From Azospirillum sp. (GTDB lineage Bacteria; Pseudomonadota; Alphaproteobacteria; Azospirillales; Azospirillaceae), in contig JAIXTS010000379.1 of NCBI GenBank assembly GCA_027483805.1, positions 1-43,671 on the forward strand: a stretch of DNA of 43,671 nt. Reading direction: 5' to 3'. The translations under genes were made by a program, and so were the position numbers. This document shows, one piece after another, positions 42,028 to 43,671 of this stretch. How positions within the stretch are numbered: the first letter of the stretch is position 1; each line of letters starts with the position of its first letter. Under the pieces are notes generated by a model. It was not told the DNA's origin, did no database searches, and worked only from the letters and a program-made list of their open reading frames with translations.

Positions 42028-43671
42028 TCAGAACCGTCCGATCAGACGCAGGAAGACCTGATCGGGTTTCAGCTTTTCGTCATTGCTGCGCGCAGGATTG
42101 GTGACCAGCCGCCGGGCATATTCCAGGTCCAGCGACAGGTAGCGCCCCAGGCCCAGCCGCACGCCGCCGCCCACCGAATGCAGGTAACGGCGGGGCGGGT
42201 CTTCGGGGGCGATATCCCAGACGGTGCCGTAATCGTAGAACAGGTAAGGCCCCAGGGAGGACCCGGCCAGAAGCCAGTCGGTGGGCGCCCGGCCCGCCAG
42301 TTCGACACTGGCCTGTACCGCCCGATCCCCGGTCAGCTGCCCGAAATGGTATCCACGCCCAAAACTGGCCCCGCCAAGCTGTGCCTTCTGGCTGGGCGGC
42401 AGGACATCGAAGCCATAGGTGCCGGCCACCGCCGCCGTCAGGTCGATATTCATGGTACCGATGATGGTCAGCGCCTGCCGGCGTGACAGGGTGACATCGG
42501 CCCGCGTGAAATCCGTTCGGCTGTCGGGGCGGGGCGACAGGGCATCGTCGGACGGCGTCGCGCCCAGCCCCTTCAGCCCCCTGTTCACGCCCACGGACAG
42601 TTCCGTGACGCCCAGCCAGGTGTCGGCATGGCTGAGTTTTGCATCCAGATTGACGATGCGCAGATGGCTTTCCGACAGACGGGTATAGCCGTTGCCGGTC
42701 TGATTCAGCCGGATATTGGCATTGTTCAGTTCCGCCCCGGCCTGGACCCACAGATTGGTCTGCCGCGACCGGATCACCGGGTAGGACAGGGACAGGCCAC
42801 CTGTGGTCACATCGCTGGCGAACCCCGCCGCCCGTAACAGCCCACCCGGGTAGGAGGGACCATAACCGCCATAGCCGCGCAGGATCAGCCCGTCATCATT
42901 CAGCGGCACGGTAAGTGCCACCTGGCCGAAGCGCTGTTCCTTGGACGGGGTGGAATAGAGGTAGAGTTCCACCCGTTCGCCCAGCGCCGTATGGGAATGG
43001 GTGGCAACCGCCAGCGTGCCTTGCCAGGGACCGGCATAGCCCGGCCCCCGATTGTCGATGGCGACATAGCCCGCATAAGGAGTGCGCACGACATCCAGGG
43101 TCAGCACCGACCCGGCGCCGGTCAGAGACGGGCCGAAGCGCGCCCGCACGGCGATGCCGGGCAGATCCTGGATCAGCAGCAACTGGCGTTCCACCGCCGA
43201 CATGGTGACGGCGGCACCGGTGCGCAGCTTTTCCGCGATGCGGCGGATACGCGCTTCAACCGGACCCGGATCGCCATTCAGCACGATGTCGGTGATGACG
43301 CCTTCCACCACCCGGATTTTCGGCCGTGCCCCGGCAATCGGCAAACGATCCGGTTCCAGGATGACGCGGGTGAGGAAAAATCCCCGCTGGCTGTACAGGG
43401 TCTGCAAGCCGTCGCGGATGGCGAACAGGTCAGCGATGGTGATTTTTTTATTGATATGGCGCGCAAAAACCGGTGTCAGCTCTTCCGTTGGGATCGATCT
43501 GTTGCCGGACAGGTCGATGCCCAGCAGCTCAAAACTGGGCAGGTTCTGGCCGTCGCTGCCTACCGTCTCCCTGGACAGGGGCTTCACCTCCTCCTCGATT
43601 TCAGGCAAGGGGATGACGTTGTCGGCGGGCTTGCGGCTCGGGTCTTCCGGCGTTTCCAGGGGCCTTTGCAA
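42028..43671 (-). CDS. TpsB outer-membrane transporter (FhaC/ShlB family), 5' end outside window
   Basis: About 547 residues are visible; the frame is open at the right edge, so the signal peptide and true start lie beyond it (the TTG at the edge is not a credible start). Order: an acidic/proline-rich linker, a POTRA domain (FELLGIDLSGNRSIPTEELTPVF...LQTLYSQRGFFLTRVIL), a second POTRA-like region (VVEGVITDIVLNGD...LPGIAVRARFGPS), then the 16-strand barrel (VAIDNRGPGYAGPWQGTLAV onward) with the conserved loop motif FGRGYHFG, equivalent to the VRGY lock of FhaC, and a C-terminal FLRLIGRF ending in Phe for BAM recognition. It exports TpsA across the outer membrane. Confidence 0.93.
   Translation of the reverse strand: MQRPLETPEDPSRKPADNVIPLPEIEEEVKPLSRETVGSDGQNLPSFELLGIDLSGNRSIPTEELTPVFARHINKKITIADLFAIRDGLQTLYSQRGFFLTRVILEPDRLPIAGARPKIRVVEGVITDIVLNGDPGPVEARIRRIAEKLRTGAAVTMSAVERQLLLIQDLPGIAVRARFGPSLTGAGSVLTLDVVRTPYAGYVAIDNRGPGYAGPWQGTLAVATHSHTALGERVELYLYSTPSKEQRFGQVALTVPLNDDGLILRGYGGYGPSYPGGLLRAAGFASDVTTGGLSLSYPVIRSRQTNLWVQAGAELNNANIRLNQTGNGYTRLSESHLRIVNLDAKLSHADTWLGVTELSVGVNRGLKGLGATPSDDALSPRPDSRTDFTRADVTLSRRQALTIIGTMNIDLTAAVAGTYGFDVLPPSQKAQLGGASFGRGYHFGQLTGDRAVQASVELAGRAPTDWLLAGSSLGPYLFYDYGTVWDIAPEDPPRRYLHSVGGGVRLGLGRYLSLDLEYARRLVTNPARSNDEKLKPDQVFLRLIGRF

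Overview
The window is GC-rich (roughly two thirds G+C by eye), densely coded bacterial DNA. The gene set fits an alphaproteobacterium, plausibly of the Rhodospirillales/Azospirillaceae or a related peptide-degrading lineage: a TetR-controlled leucine-degradation operon, an exported S46 dipeptidyl-peptidase, S9 and DUF885 peptidases, a hydroxyproline pair, and alpha-2-macroglobulin with PBP1C. The placement is inferred from gene content only; no rRNA or other phylogenetic marker is present. No tRNA, rRNA, CRISPR array, prophage or transposase was seen.

Layout. (1) 3-488: the tail of an FAD-dependent amine/amino-acid oxidoreductase. (2) 492-8804: a complete leucine/isovalerate catabolic operon on the minus strand in the order liuA-liuB-liuC-liuD-[solute-binding protein]-liuE, with a divergent TetR regulator. 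A sigma70-like promoter upstream of liuA has a palindrome centred on its -10 hexamer. (3) 8983-11055: an S9 lipoprotein peptidase. It is followed by a small membrane protein and a nucleoside hydrolase, which converge on a cluster of palindromic repeats (11102-11782). (4) 12821-16716, minus strand: a membrane sensor with a degenerate GGDEF domain, an orphan TAXI solute-binding protein and a HupE/UreJ-like membrane protein. (5) 16885-24651, plus strand: a glutathione transferase, an S46 dipeptidyl-peptidase, a GntR regulator with a hydroxyproline deaminase/epimerase pair, and a DUF885 peptidase-like protein. (6) 24747-31726: alpha-2-macroglobulin overlapping penicillin-binding protein 1C. (7) 31739-43671, minus strand: a two-partner secretion operon, tpsB-tpsA-CHAT peptidase-OmpA, with tpsB cut by the right edge.

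How the genes fit together. LiuA-E take isovaleryl-CoA to acetyl-CoA and acetoacetate, and the divergent TetR protein is the likely switch. The exported peptidases could release dipeptides from outside protein, and the hydroxyproline pair would use one product of collagen-like or plant cell-wall protein. The alpha-2-macroglobulin/PBP1C pair is an envelope-protection module (protease trapping plus cell-wall repair).

The best candidate for an under-described system is the last operon. A 2127-residue TpsA exoprotein is translationally coupled to an exported caspase-like CHAT protein, followed by an OmpA-type peptidoglycan-binding protein. TpsA has only two cysteines, eight residues apart end to end near its C terminus, like an HMW1-type anchor. 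A working model is an exported adhesin that is matured, released or monitored by a dedicated periplasmic CHAT peptidase; this is inference.
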